Origin: Takakia lepidozioides
Taxonomy: Eukaryota > Streptophyta > Takakiopsida > Takakiales > Takakiaceae
Assembly: GCA_030704615.1 (NCBI GenBank)
Contig: CM060731.1
Span: 3,906,001-3,970,000, forward strand
Direction of reading: 5' to 3'
DNA: 64,000 nucleotides
Part shown: positions 37,382-48,785 of the stretch, piece after piece
Layout of the letters: every line of letters begins with the position of its first letter
Position numbering within the stretch: the stretch's first letter is position 1
Notes under the pieces: generated by a model
Databases searched by the model: none
Told to the model about the DNA's origin: nothing
Seen by the model: the letters and a program-made list of their open reading frames with translations, nothing else
Program-made: the position numbers and the translations under genes

Positions 37382-38610
37382 ACCCCTCCCTCCAACACGA
37401 CGATCAAATGAAGGAGAAAGGACAAGCAACGAAATTGTAGAGTGTGCCACCTTTGGCCTCCCTTTTCCCCCACGCCTGAATACCATTAAAGTCTGGTTAT
37501 CAACCAGGCTTGTCAATAATTGTTTGTTGGCGGCTACTTAAAAAGGGCTCGGGCCTCTGGAATCTGGATAATCTTTCACTTCCAGGCTCCATCCTCACGC
37601 ATACCGATGCCAAATTTAGCGGACAAGTTAGTTACATGCCGCCTTTTCCGAGCCGGTAGAAGGATCATCACCACCACCGTCATCCCCCGAGTCCCTGAAA
37701 AGGTTTTCGCTGCTGCAGTAGTAAGTTATGGGCACATTTCATCATCAGAAATCCCAGGTAGATATATGCATCATGCTTCCGCATCCCCAATATGTCCTGC
37801 CAGAACAAGCCAGACGAGCATTAATGGCAATATTGATGTCCTAGCTCCAACCGGTCAGCGTGGAAGGCGCGTATTAGAGGAGGCACAGCTTGATTATCGT
37901 GTTGCCTCCTGTAGTCAGGCCTCGCTGGCCGATCTTCCGGCGTGAACTCAGGTTTCGCTCACATCTCCCAGGTGTCCGAGACCTGCCGATCACTGCAGCA
38001 AGGTCTACCTGTGGCAGCACGCGTGGGCCATGGCCATGGCGGGCACGGGTAGAGCCAGGCGGGGCGGCACTGCCTGCGTCGTCGCTGCTGGCCATCTCCC
38101 CACGCGCCGAGTCAACACCGCACTCATGTCCTGCACTCTCTCTAATCTGAGCTGCACGACCACCACGCTGGCGGATGGATGGCATCCTTGTGTGGATGTG
38201 TTTGGTGGACTTGGATGGATGTGAGCATCTACAGGTGCAGGGTTGCACGGACCATCCAGGTTGCTTCTGTCCTTCAATTTTGTTACTATTTTGTTTTTTA
38301 ATAAAGGGGATGAAGCCCGATATTTTTGTTACTATTTAAAGTTGCTGCTCTACGTGAAAAACTTGCCAACGCCTTTTTTTTATTTTTTAAAAGAGAAAAC
38401 TTCCATCCCATAGCATGATACATCAAATATTCGTGGAGAGTATGTTTTACCCACTGCCCACAACATTGGGCAACATCCGTCAAAGATTCTAAGCCGCAGG
38501 GAAGAGGCTCTTTTTTATTTCTTTTTCTTTTTCTTTTTCCTTTTTTTTTAGTTAGACTGGTTTGAATACTCCATTTACATGCTTCATTGCTTCCCCAGTT
38601 GCACTCATGA
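37382..38610. other. No gene recognised
   Basis: Frames on both strands (for example 37520-37945 plus and 37874-38248 minus) lack motifs and overlap one another, so they are probably chance. The end (38370-38560) is T-rich. Confidence 0.35.
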
Positions 38611-38625
38611 GTGTTCAATGAAGCA

Positions 38626-39195
38626 GGAGTGGGGAGTGATGGCAACAAAGTGGAAAGTGATGGTAACCAAAGTGGAGCCGTGTACCACCCTATTTGCAAA
38701 GTGGGAAGTGATGACAACCAAAGTGTAGCCTTATACTACCCTATTCACAAAGTGGAAAGTGATGACAACCAAAGTGTAGCCTTATACTACCCTATTTGCA
38801 AAGTGGGAAGTGATGACAACCAAAGTGTAGCCTTATACTACCCTATTCACAAAGTGGAAAGTGATGACAACCAAAGTGTAGCCTTATACTACCCTATTTG
38901 CAAAGTGGAAAGTGATGACAACCAAAGTGTAGCCTTATACTACCCTATTCAGAAAGTGGAAAGTGATGACAACCAAAGTGTAGCCTTATACTACCCTATT
39001 CACAAAGTGGAAAGTGATGACAACCAAAGTGTAGCCTTATACTACCCTATTTGCAAAGTGGAAAGTGATGACAACCAAAGTGTAGCCTTATACTACCCTA
39101 TTCAGAAAGTGGAAAGTGATGACAACCAAAGTGTAGCCTTATACTACCCTATTCAGAAAGTGGAAAGTGATGACAACCAAAGTGTAGCTTAATAC
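38626..39195 (+). repeat. 51-bp minisatellite, open as 17-residue repeats
   Basis: About eleven 51-bp units run in one open frame (38611-39192). The consensus repeat is VESDDNQSVALYYPIHK, with the penultimate position H, C or Q. The first unit is the most diverged. In the first five or so units H and C forms alternate, which gives a 102-bp dimer. Because 51 is divisible by three and the unit has no stop, the open frame could be passive; there is no sign of a start context, domain or flanking exons. No protein family recognised. Confidence 0.9.
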
Positions 39196-39314
39196 TACCC
39201 TATTCTTGACTGAAATTCCAGCACCCAAATGATGTCTAGGCTTAGTTTAGTTATTTAAAGTTACTACCTTGCAACCTACCCATAAAACTCCCTTCCCCAC
39301 AGGGGCATTAGCCC

Positions 39315-39800
39315 AAAGGTGAAGTGGTTCTTATTCACACTGCTTCTACCTGGTGGCCAGGTGGGAATAACTTAGGTGCCATCTTTGATGGTGTGCTGAA
39401 GATCCATCATCTATTTCCTTCTCAAAATCCCATGACCCTTTTTTTAACATACACCACCAAAAAAGCACACAAGGCCCTAACAAGTGCGCAGTCATTGCAG
39501 TCCAAATGGGATGCTAAATGGGAAGCACATGGCGGCCCAGTTTGGACAAAATCGTGCCCTGCAAAACTAAAGGAGTTTGTTGCCCTCAGTGCCCCGACAG
39601 GGTAGGGACTACGCATCAAGTTGGCCAAAGTGCCCTTAACCTTACATCATGGGTTGTTCCCTATGAGACTTAATGGGAACATGAAAGTTTTTAGTTCCCA
39701 ATTGGGCACATGTTACACTTATTTTTTCATTGGCCTGGGGCAGTGACTACAGCATGAAGTACCTTATCCTCGATTGGGTCCAGCTGGGCACATGCTCCTT
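39315..39800 (+). mobile_element. LINE C-terminal fragment
   Basis: The frame 39324-39605 contains TKKAHKALTSAQ, SKWDAKWEAHG and CPAKLKEFVAL, which match the reverse transcriptase C-terminal W.W...PAK...F pattern and resemble the fragment at 47.7-48.1 kb. Further on, in another frame, comes LAKVPLTLHHGLFPMRLNG. It is truncated at both ends and frameshifted. Confidence 0.55.
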
Positions 39801-40105
39801 GTTTTAAGGTGTTCTATTCATGCCTGATTGTCTATGTATATCTATTCATAGATCAAATGATAATATGTGTTTATATCCCAAGTGATAAAAGGTTCCTCAT
39901 GTTCCTTGTGTATTAGCCTCCATGGAGGACTTTACCTCACGTAAAAAACTCAAAAAAAAATTTGAACCCTCTATGTCTTTCTGGATGGTTCAAATCTGAT
40001 TATGGCAATAAGCCCATGGGCTTCACCCGTAACCATGAACACCCAGGGAAATTACTAAATTCGAGGCCCTCCAAAAATACACCAGAAAAAAATTTGGAGG
40101 TTTTT

Positions 40106-40619
40106 ACCAGTGTTGCTCTGGTATCAGGGTCAGGACATACCAGACTGGTCCTGGTACCAGACATATCACAAAAACTTTTATACCAATCTGGTCTATATAA
40201 TGGTGGATGTATATTTTTCTAGATACTCGTATGAGTATGATTATCATGACCACAACACCAGCTAATACAAGCTGATGTCAATTCTGGTATCATTCCAAAG
40301 TCATCTTGAACTACAAGTTTATCAAATAGCAAGTATCAAGTGAAAACAAATACAATACAAATAAAGAAATAATATACATAAATACAAGTATATATGCATA
40401 TGTGTATATAAATTAGTATAATACACATACCAGCGTAAATGAGGAATACGGCAGGGGAGTACTGTTATTGTGGCTGGTATGAAAAAACTGATACCAGCCT
40501 GGTCTGGTATATGACCAAGTATTCTCCCAAATGATACCAGACTGGTCTGGTATCTGATACCAGTGCATATACTAGTACTTTATACCAGTCATTCACCTAT
40601 ATACCAGACCAACACTGGT
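40106..40619. mobile_element. 514-bp MITE with inverted termini
   Basis: The left end ACCAGTGTTGCTCTGGTAT at 40106 matches the reverse complement of the right end (ATACCAGACCAACACTGGT, 40601-40619) with one mismatch. TTTT directly flanks both ends and could be a target-site duplication. The interior contains many ATACCAGACTGGTCTGGTAT-type palindromes, so the element can fold extensively. No coding capacity. Confidence 0.6.
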
Positions 40620-40844
40620 TTTTACGTGTTCTACTCAAGCCACAACGCCCTTTCTTTTTACCCATCATTGCCAAAAAGGCAGATGATAAGTTATGAATGA
40701 GGACATAATATAATATGAATATATATATATATATAATAAAATGCGGTAGGCATTTACATTATTTGAGGAGAAAAAAATAAACCCCGTTGATGCCATAAGG
40801 CAAGGTGCACATCCATAGGATGAGGGACGAGCCCAGCGACGCTT

Positions 40845-41250
40845 TTGCGACGGCGGCGGGTTGCATTGCCCAAAAGAGGGGGGAAAAAAAAAAAAAAAAA
40901 AAAAAAAACCATCCCCTGGCACTGCGATTCAATGGCGTTGCAGCCTCCCAGGGGCGTCGCAACCCCCAGCGCGCTGGCAGGGGCGCCTAAGAGGGAGGGG
41001 GTGCCGTTGTGACTCCCCAGCGTCGCTGCCTCCCAGGAGCGTCGCAAAGCATGGTTGCAACCCCCCATCGCGGTGGTGGTCACACCCCGATTCCGGCGAC
41101 GCAAGATGCCACAACGTCGCCTCAACGCCGGCGTTGCGATGCCCTAACATCGCAAGGCCGGGGCGGGGCCCCTGTGCGACGTTGCAGTCGCAGTGGGGTC
41201 GGCGCGTCCGGCGCGGGGGGCTATAGGCGTCGCTAACCCCCCTAAACATA
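40845..41250. repeat. GC-rich repeat with long A tract
   Basis: A 24-base A run at about 40886-40909 is followed by GC-rich text with recurring GTCGCAACCCCC and GTTGCAGCCTCCC words. The segment at 40921-40975 is clearly related to 46884-46938, same orientation. No convincing coding frame. Confidence 0.55.
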
Positions 41251-41799
41251 GCAGCGGGCACATCTGGAGAACCAGATGTGCTTGGGCCTTAGGCAACACT
41301 AACTCCATAGTCTCCTTGATGCTCACTATGGTTTTCTTTGACATTGAAACTGAGGTTCGAAAGGCTTGGATCAAATTGTCTGCAAACATCTACATGCATT
41401 CAGAGACTCAATATTAGCTCCACAACGCCTTCATCGTCTCATGGGCAAAACATGGAATCATATGCTCAAGCCCTTTGCCAAACATCTGCAATCGGAGCTC
41501 AATCCCTTAGGGCTGGAGAACCGCAACACGCTTCTGCCCTGATTCGCCGGACTTTGACCGCAATATCAATTGGAGACACATCAAGGGGAAGAGATCGGTG
41601 AAGCTGAATTTCAACCACTGAATGTAGCATGCTTCTTCACCATCGGACTCCCTAGAATGCTTTCTCTAGAATACTGTAGGTAGGCAGCTAAAGTAAAATA
41701 AAGTAAAGTATGATGCCTCCCGAAGGGAGCGTAACTTATGGTGTCTCTTCACCACAAGGGCTACTGCCTTCGAGCTGAAAGGTGGACACCTTCATAACA

Positions 41800-41876
41800 C
41801 ACCAGACCGTGGTTTGAACCGACAACCATATCCAACATGGGGTATGTGCCCACTACCATTGGGCTACCCACGGCAC
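41800..41876 (-). repeat. tRNA-like sequence (possible SINE head)
   Basis: Read on the minus strand, GTAGCCCAATGGTAGTGGGC can form a D-arm-like stem (GCCC/GGGC) and carries an A-box-like word TAGCCCAATGG. About 40 bases later GGTTCAAACC matches the B box. The anticodon and acceptor stems do not pair well, so this is a tRNA-derived repeat or pseudogene, not a tRNA gene. A shortened relative adjoins the right inverted repeat at about 46650. Confidence 0.4.
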
Positions 41877-42206
41877 TATGTCCCAAGCGTTTTTAGGAGA
41901 TTTCCGCGGGCCCGGGCTCCCGTCCTCATGCCCGCGCTGCCTTGTTCCGCGCTCCCTGCCACCTCCGCTCCTCCTAATCGCCGCCTGCCTTCAAGCAAGC
42001 TCCCTACCACGTTGCCCCTCCCCTGCCACGTCGCCCCACCCCTGACGGGCTGCCACGTCGCTGCCATCTGCCATACACCAATCCGTGCGGTGTATGGCAG
42101 GACCAGCAGGTCGCCATACAGTGCAATGATCAGTGTATGGGAATCCAATGGGTCGCCATACACCAATCATTGCAGTGTATGGCGACTGGAACATGCCCTA
42201 TTCCAC

Positions 42207-42418
42207 ATGTTAAATAAAAAACACAGAAATAAATCATTTAGCTTAACAAAATTAATAAAAATTGTAATGATAATCTATTTGAAAAAGTTGAAACCCATTT
42301 AGTAATATAGAGACAACATGTTGAATAAAAACACAGAAATAAATCATTCAATTTAATAAGTTTAATAATAATAATAATAATATCTATATGAAAAAATTGA
42401 AACCCATTTAGTAATATT
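42207..42418. repeat. ~105-bp tandem duplication
   Basis: ACACAGAAATAAATCATT through GAAACCCATTTAGTAATAT occurs twice in succession (about 42217-42309 and 42330-42418). The second copy has gained an AAT run. It lies just inside the left inverted repeat. Confidence 0.75.
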
Positions 42419-43090
42419 AAAACACTATCTTATGTTCCTCATGAACTATGTTTGATACATCTAGAGTATGTACTTGTTAGGTTTAATTTTAATTTTGGGT
42501 TTATGTTGGTTTTAAAAATACAAACTCGACTATGATGACTACAATATATAGAAATATAATAGAAAAAACTTATAAACATTTGATAATTAATATAGTGATA
42601 TTATATTTTGATTATCATTGATAACATTTGATATAACAATCTTTTTCTTCAAATTGTCATCCATACATTTTATTTGGATGAAGTTCATACATGTGTAACC
42701 TAATCTCCATATGAACTCCCTTGTTGTTTTGTGTTGTTTTGCTTCTCTCTTCTAAGTGTTTGTCATCTCAATGTTGGTTGTTGTCCTAATCCCAAAGCTA
42801 AGACCCTACTTTTGTTCTGTATGTTCTTTTGTCTCTTTGTTTAGTCTTCTGAATAACTCTCATTTCCTTCAAAATTTGTGTATTCTTATTTGCATGTTCT
42901 ATGTCAGTCTAGTCTCATAGCTTAGTCTCATAGCTACAAGCTTCATTTTACTTTGGCTATTCCTCTTTGTCTTTGATATACATAGATATATTATTTCATC
43001 TCACGCCTTTATCATTTTATCATACAATACCCTTGAACAAATATGTAAGAGAATGTAGGGTTTTAGGGTGTAGGGGTTTAGAAAATCAAT

Positions 43091-43600
43091 ATGGAAGATG
43101 ACGATGATCTTGCAAATGATGCATTTATTTATCTCTCGGTCTTTGAGGATGAGCTGGAATATGTCGCAAGTTTGGAGGAGACTTTTGAAGGTACACACAT
43201 ACGTGGTGAGCTTCTTTCACCTCCCCTTTTTGATGAAGCATATTTTCAGTTTTCGGATGTTGAGTCGGATATTGATGGTGGATTGAAAACAACACACGAA
43301 TCCGAATTTGACGAGCACGAAGAGGCATATGGAACTTTCCATATTGACAATGATGTGGAACCATGTGCAATGGGTGACGACCCTTCTCTATGCACTTTCG
43401 GGAATATAGAGATAGAACATTCTCCAAAATTTATTCAATTTACATCTAGAAGTATGAGCCTCATGATTGAATGTTTAGAGACAAATGTTTTGCCAACATT
43501 TGCACGTATTTGTGAAGTTGATCCCAATTTCCGACCAGCTACTCATAGTCATGGACGTCCTATAGATGCAAATGATCCCATAGCTACCTTTAAAAGATAG
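43091..43600 (+). CDS. Acidic ORF inside the inverted-repeat element, unknown
   Basis: A 169-codon frame starting MEDDDDLANDAF is rich in Asp and Glu and has a Cys/His-containing stretch. It begins 900 bp inside the left arm. I recognise no domain. Its place inside the element suggests a transposon accessory or captured ORF; an exon boundary may follow ATFKR at its end. Confidence 0.4.
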   Translation: MEDDDDLANDAFIYLSVFEDELEYVASLEETFEGTHIRGELLSPPLFDEAYFQFSDVESDIDGGLKTTHESEFDEHEEAYGTFHIDNDVEPCAMGDDPSLCTFGNIEIEHSPKFIQFTSRSMSLMIECLETNVLPTFARICEVDPNFRPATHSHGRPIDANDPIATFKR

Positions 43601-43989
43601 AAAAAATCTTCAATGCAACTACAAGATGCATTATTTTGAAGGAGGTGAACGTGAGATAAACATGACTATACTTTCATTTAATGTTTTGGCAAATGTTACG
43701 TGATCGCATATTTGAAATGACATTATTTTTTGCACTTCATTGTATGTTGATATTCACTATCAACAACTCGCAAGAAATGACCATCTACATATGATTAACG
43801 TTTTGCCTTGCACATTTTTGTTTGTACATCTTCTTTCTCCTTATTCAATATGCATATATATGTAGCTCAATAGTTGATCATGTGGCCCATATATCTCTAA
43901 AAATGCGATTCATTATGGATAGAAGATGTATATATGGGTCCATGAAAGTGTCATATCCAAGCTACATAATCCATAAATCTGAAGATGAG

Positions 43990-44300
43990 TGCAAGTGTGA
44001 GTGTCAATGAACATGAAGAGGAACCATATACTTTTATGAATATGTCCCAAACCATGGAAGCTTGAGACAATATTGACTAACTTATACAACACTTCCAAAC
44101 TAATTTATATACATTTTCTCTTATGTGTATGGTGGGATGTGTAAACATAGCAAGTGTAAGTGTCAATGAATATGAAGAAGAGCCATACACTTTTATACAT
44201 ATGATCCAAACCATGGAATCTTCAGACAATATTAACTAACTTATATAACACTTCCAAACTAAGTTATATACATTTTTTCTTATGTGTATGGCAGAATATG
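43990..44300. repeat. ~155-bp tandem duplication
   Basis: GCAAGTGTGAGTGTCAATGA at about 43991 begins a segment repeated from about 44151, including CAAACCATGGAA and CTTATACAACACTTCCAAAC-type text. The copies differ by scattered substitutions. Confidence 0.75.
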
Positions 44301-44586
44301 TAATCATATTATTATACATATGTAGTTATACTTATGTACAACCACATAAGATCTAAATATATTACATTATACATTCAAACATTTGTGGAATTGATTTGAG
44401 TATCACGTGACATACAATATACTAGCATTGCAACATGAATTCATATATTCATGCAAGTGTTTCGAGTTCGCACAATCGTCTGTTCACAAAGAAATGTCTC
44501 ATCATCTAAACTTTCTTGGAACCTTTTCCTCTTGAACTTCATCCCCTTGCTCGTTTTCCTCCCATTCCTCTCTTTCCTCTCTTTCC

Positions 44587-45381
44587 TCATTTATATCCTC
44601 TTGTATTTCTCTCATCCGGGACAATCTCCCATTCTACCTCTTCTGTTCCTTCTCCCTCATGCACTCTCTTTCTAGCCCGCTCATGTGCCTCACGTACTTT
44701 GCGAAGGTGCATCAAAGTCCATTTTCCTACTTTTAGTCCTCTCATTTCTTTCATCCACTCTTCTTTGTTTTCCCACAAAAGCTTCGTATATAAGTAATCG
44801 TTGGCTTCGAGGAGAAGCCCAAGCGCGCCTGCTCGATCATCCAAGTCGTCCTCCCAACTGTCCTCTGTAGACACAAAAAGTCAAGATATAACTAACAAAC
44901 AAATGATGAGCCTAAATAAACGATCAATCAACACCAACACATGAATTGATGATGAGCCCAAAAATAGTTTACATACCACTGAAGATGTCGATGGTGGCAT
45001 TCAATGACTCTTGTTCCTCTACGTTTGCAAGAGACTATTGGTAGTGGGCGAAGCCCGTGCGAATCAATGTGGTCAACCAATGGTCATGCATATTGAGGGG
45101 AGACACCAACATATGATGATGTTTGGTACGAACTCCCTTCAAACAATTCACAAAACTCGCGCGCATAGCCATCACCAAAGGGCAAGCTTGTATATCTGCC
45201 CTCATGTCACCTGGTTTCCCAATCCTCTCTCTCTCCCTCTCAAACCTAATGTCAAGTTTTTCATCAATGCGCTTCAAAGCATTCCGCCTTGCATTTACCT
45301 CATTTTCTGTAGCCGCTTTCTGTCTCCTTATCCACTTCTCATTTTCAGTTCTTCATTTCCATTTTTTGGCGCGAGGTGCCA
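44587..45381 (-). pseudogene. Coiled, charged transposon ORF with two in-frame stops
   Basis: On the minus strand a frame starts MAPRAKKWK (ATG about 45381), meets TGA, continues through RRNALKRIDEKLDI and NCLKGVRTKHHHMLVSPLN, meets TAG at about 45035, and continues to IDIFS. There it splices (GTATGT to a CTACAG acceptor near 44873) in phase to EDSWEDDLDDRAG and KLLWENKEEWMKEM. The Trp/Lys/Glu-rich tail recalls the Myb/SANT-like accessory proteins of plant DNA transposons, but I cannot name the family. The two stops indicate decay. It lies in the inverted-repeat element, opposite in strand to the acidic ORF. Confidence 0.45.
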
Positions 45382-45589
45382 TGAATCTAAACCCCAAACC
45401 CCAAACATACCACAAAATTAAACTCAAATCTTATCAATCATATATAGTTGTACATTAAATCTCCGGTCATACCAAATTCACTTATAATGAAGGGTAAACA
45501 AAGAGGAGAAACCCAAAAAAGAAAGAAAAAACATAAAACAATCAAACAACTTGTGAAGTGTGAGCTTCAATAAAGACAAATTTAAAAAA

Positions 45590-46105
45590 CAAGACACAAT
45601 GAAGTTGACATAAACTCTAAACTACCTCGTGTATTGAATTCCACTATCCAAGACTATACCCAATGCGAACCCTCAACCCTCAACCCTCAACTAATACTTG
45701 TCACATTTGACTTAATATACAATCCTAGTGGAATCATAGATTAATGTTCAGATACTATGTTTTGTATCTATTCACAAGTGTATTTAAAACTTGAAGACAC
45801 CCAAAGCAAAGAGGATAGAGAAGAGAACTTAAAGCAAAGAACTTCAAGCATCGAAGAGAGTTCAAGCAAGAGAATTTCAATGCTTAAGAAAACAAGACAC
45901 AACGAAGTGGAGATAAACCCTAAACTACCTCGTGTATTAAATTCCATTATCCAAGACTATACCCAATGCGAACCCTAAACCCTCAACCCTCAACCCAACA
46001 ATGTTCATAAGCTATGTTTTGTATCTATTCACAAGTGTATTTAAAACTTAAAGAGACCCAAAGCAAAGAGGAGAGAGAAGAGAACTTCAAGCATTGAAGC
46101 ACAAA
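45590..46105. repeat. ~290-bp direct duplication
   Basis: CAAGACACAATGAAGTTGAC at about 45590 starts a segment running to about 45860, which is repeated from about 45893 to 46105 (CAAGACACAACGAAGTGGAG). Shared text includes CTACCTCGTGTATT and ACTATACCCAATGCGAACCC. Confidence 0.8.
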
Positions 46106-46849
46106 AAAATTTAAAAAAAAAAATTATAAGCAGCAAGGAAGAGTTGATGAAGCCATACCTTAACTTGTAGACCAAGAACTTCACGGGAGAGATGAGCTGA
46201 AGAACTTCCCCGTCGAAGAAGAGAAAGGCCGAAGAGAAGAAACGCTGAAGAGAAAACACAATTGATGAAGTGGAGGATACAAACCCTAAAGAGGATTACA
46301 TCCATTTTTAGCCTTATCCATCCATCCAAAAATAAATTCATTCATCCAAAATCATGTGGGTCGCCATACAGTAATCATTACAGGGTGTGGCGACTTGCTG
46401 GATTCTCCATACCCTGTAATGATTACTGTATGGCGGAAAATTGGCACGTGGCAAGAGGAGGCGACGTGGCAGCCCGTCAGGGGAGGGGCGACATGGCAGG
46501 GAGCTCGCAGCAGCGTGGCAGGCATCGATCAGGAGGAGCAGAGGTGGCAGGGAGCGCAGAACAAGGTAGCGCGTGCATGAGGACGGGAGCCCGAGCCCGG
46601 GCCCGCAACAGTATCCTAAAAACGCTTGGGACATAGTGCCGAGGTTGGGCTACATGTTGGTTGTCAGTTTTTTTTTTTTGTCTATCGTTTTCTAAGGGTA
46701 CGTCAAGCATTTTAGTTTTGCATTCAGGCAATCATTACTTGGGTGGTGGTATGACCGACATCCTCATCTCCCTGGGCCTTTTCGGTCCTTCGACCCTCGC
46801 CAATTCGGCAGTCTTTCTCGCCTTAATCTGGGTGACCCCACGAGCTGGG

Positions 46850-46945
46850 GCTGTGGCGTTGCGTCGTCGCGGCGACGTCATTGCGATTCTTTGGTGTCGC
46901 AGCCTCCCGGGGGTGTTGCAACCCCTCAGTGCCGGAACTTAGGCC
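46850..46945. repeat. Copy of the GC-rich repeat seen at 40.9 kb
   Basis: GTCGCAGCCTCCCGGGGGTG and the following GTTGCAACCCC correspond to 40938-40970. The two copies lie in the same orientation on either side of the inverted-repeat element. Confidence 0.55.
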
Positions 46946-47689
46946 CTTGATAGATATTTGTCCTTGAAGAACTCTGGGAACAAGTCTCGCTGCAAATTCC
47001 AGCTGTGAGAGCTCGTACATAGTACTCATAATCTGCACCATCTGCGATGACACAATGATAGGATTGAAATAGTGGTAGTCAGCAGGAGCTAAATCTTGAT
47101 ATGTATATATATACTTAGACTACTTTTGTGATACATAGATGTATCGTAGATGTGTTGGTTAGTGTGTAGTGTCTTAGAAATGTTATAACCTAAGGTCCTA
47201 GGTTCAAGTATGCATTGCCTAATATATGTAGAACATTGTATGGACTGCCATTTGACAAAACCGGAGTCAATGGTCAACGTTGGAATTAATGATCAACTAG
47301 TTTTTGAAATTCAAATTTCAAATTCAAATTCAAATTTTCCCGCCTAAATTCAAATGTACCCCACTAAACACGACGTCCAAGGTCACACTTTGTGTCGCAA
47401 ATCACGGCGGTTGGAGGTCGTTGGGGCATCGCTAAACCCCCCCCCCCCCCCCCCCCACAAATGCAGTAGTGGCCAGAGCCCGGCAGCCCTAATCGTATAA
47501 AAAACCGGACATTGGGAGATAGCTTGCTTGGTGACTGGGTCATAGTTTAGGAGCATGTTGATTGATCTTAGTGATGTGCGATCATGTCAATGGCTGAGAA
47601 CCGAGTGAAGTAGGGGCCAGACTTTTGAAGGTATACTACATTGAAATAGGCAGAGCTCGAGGGATTCGGCGACGCCCAGCAAGCAGCAT

Positions 47690-48110
47690 GTGTAGAGTAG
47701 AGCCCCAATGAACTATAGCCATCGACCCACTTTCATTTGCAATCTGCTAGAGGAAGGTTGTTATCTTTGCAGGTCTAGTTTTGACCCAAATGTCTTTCCA
47801 AATTGTTTGCCAATGCTCATTTTGAAAGCCATAGGCTCTCCATCTGGAGTCCCATTTTGAAAAGGGGATATTGGCGCTTGAGTTAAGGCACTTGTAAGCT
47901 TTTTTCGCTGACATGTATTGGAGGAGTGAAGGTTTTCCATCACCCATGACCATTCTTGTGGATCCAGCTACAATTCCATAAGAGACTTGCACCCAATCCA
48001 AACAAACATGTTTCCATGGAGCCAGCCAGTCAAATCTGACCCTGGAGGCTTGATAGGGTTCATGTGTTTTGCATTGGATGACCACTGGCAGATTTCTGAC
48101 ACGGGAGAAA
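47690..48110 (-). mobile_element. LINE reverse transcriptase C-terminal fragment
   Basis: The minus-strand frame contains RFDWLAPWKHVCLDW, LLQYMSAKKAYKCL, SKWDSRWRAYG and DIWVKTRPAKITTFL. The last matches the W....PAK...F pattern of plant LINEs and aligns with the fragment at 39.3 kb. It is truncated at both ends. A 23-base C run lies upstream at about 47430-47456. Confidence 0.6.
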
Positions 48111-48539
48111 TTCCGTCCCTTGATGGAGACCGGGTGAGATAAACTAGTTCGTGAGCAGGCTCACGCTTTGCATACTAAGCGTGAGCAGATTAGGGAAGAT
48201 GAGCCTATAACCGAGGGAGAAACATGGCCTATTGCCGTGGACGCAAACTCACTGCCTGGGACCAAAGGTGACGAGCTCCAATATGCATGCAATGTTCGCT
48301 GAATGTGTGATGAAAAAGTATTGGATGAATGAAGCACGGATGAATGAAAGATTGGATCTGGATGAATGTGTGATGAAAAATACTAGATGAATGAAGGATG
48401 GATGACTGAAAGAAGATAGATTACGGACTATGGATGGGACACCTGTGTTATGTGGAGTTATCTTGAAACTAAATGACACTGTGATGGTCGGAATGTGGAA
48501 CAACAAAATTTATAAATTTTGTAGTAAACGAGTTCATTG

Positions 48540-48785
48540 TCAACTGTCATTGCTAGTAGAATTATCCCCCGATACAGAGGCAGCGTCATCAACAAACACC
48601 CTAGCCCTATAACCACGACGTTTTTTCCCTAGGCTGGCCCTGCGAGGGCTACAGGTCACTTGCAAAGACATGAATTTTGCAAATGCCTCCACGTACACTG
48701 GCAGCTCAAAAGATGGGGGTGGGTTTGAAAGGAAGCCATTGTTTTGATCAGCCGGGAAATGCAGGGTCGAACCCAATGGTCTCTT
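48540..48785 (-). pseudogene. C-terminal fragment of a second ParB/methyltransferase-like gene
   Basis: A minus-strand frame ends LPVYVEAFAKFMSLQV, then KKRRGYRARVFVDDAA and a Ser/Asp-rich tail. The last exon of the gene at 12.5-16.65 kb ends LPVYAEALATSMTV, then GRRRGVGARIFVDDIA and a similar acidic tail. Order and spacing agree, so both descend from one family. No upstream exons with DGNHR or DLSMGTG motifs are visible nearby; the copy is 5' truncated. Confidence 0.6.

Larger units (their letters stand above)
41815..46670. mobile_element. ~4.85-kb element bounded by long inverted repeats
   Basis: The left arm (about 41868-42190) beginning CGGCACTATGTCCCAAGCG is repeated in reverse complement at about 46355-46640. 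Both arms contain CGGGCCCGGGCT, CCTGACGGGCTGCCACGTCG and a GTCGCCATACA motif. Weaker similarity extends outward to about 41815 and 46670. The arms are GC-rich while the interior is AT-rich. Arms of about 300 bp suggest a MULE-like or foldback element. I see no transposase and no clean target-site duplication, so it is probably non-autonomous. Two interior reading frames are listed separately. Confidence 0.65.

Noticed and set aside
37874-38277. Overlapping GC-rich ORFs on both strands
   Set aside because: No motifs, no splice context, and mutual overlap.
40754-41261. ORFs across the GC-rich repeat and poly-A tract
   Set aside because: Translations are low complexity (Phe or Lys runs, Arg-rich text) and shift frame at the homopolymer.
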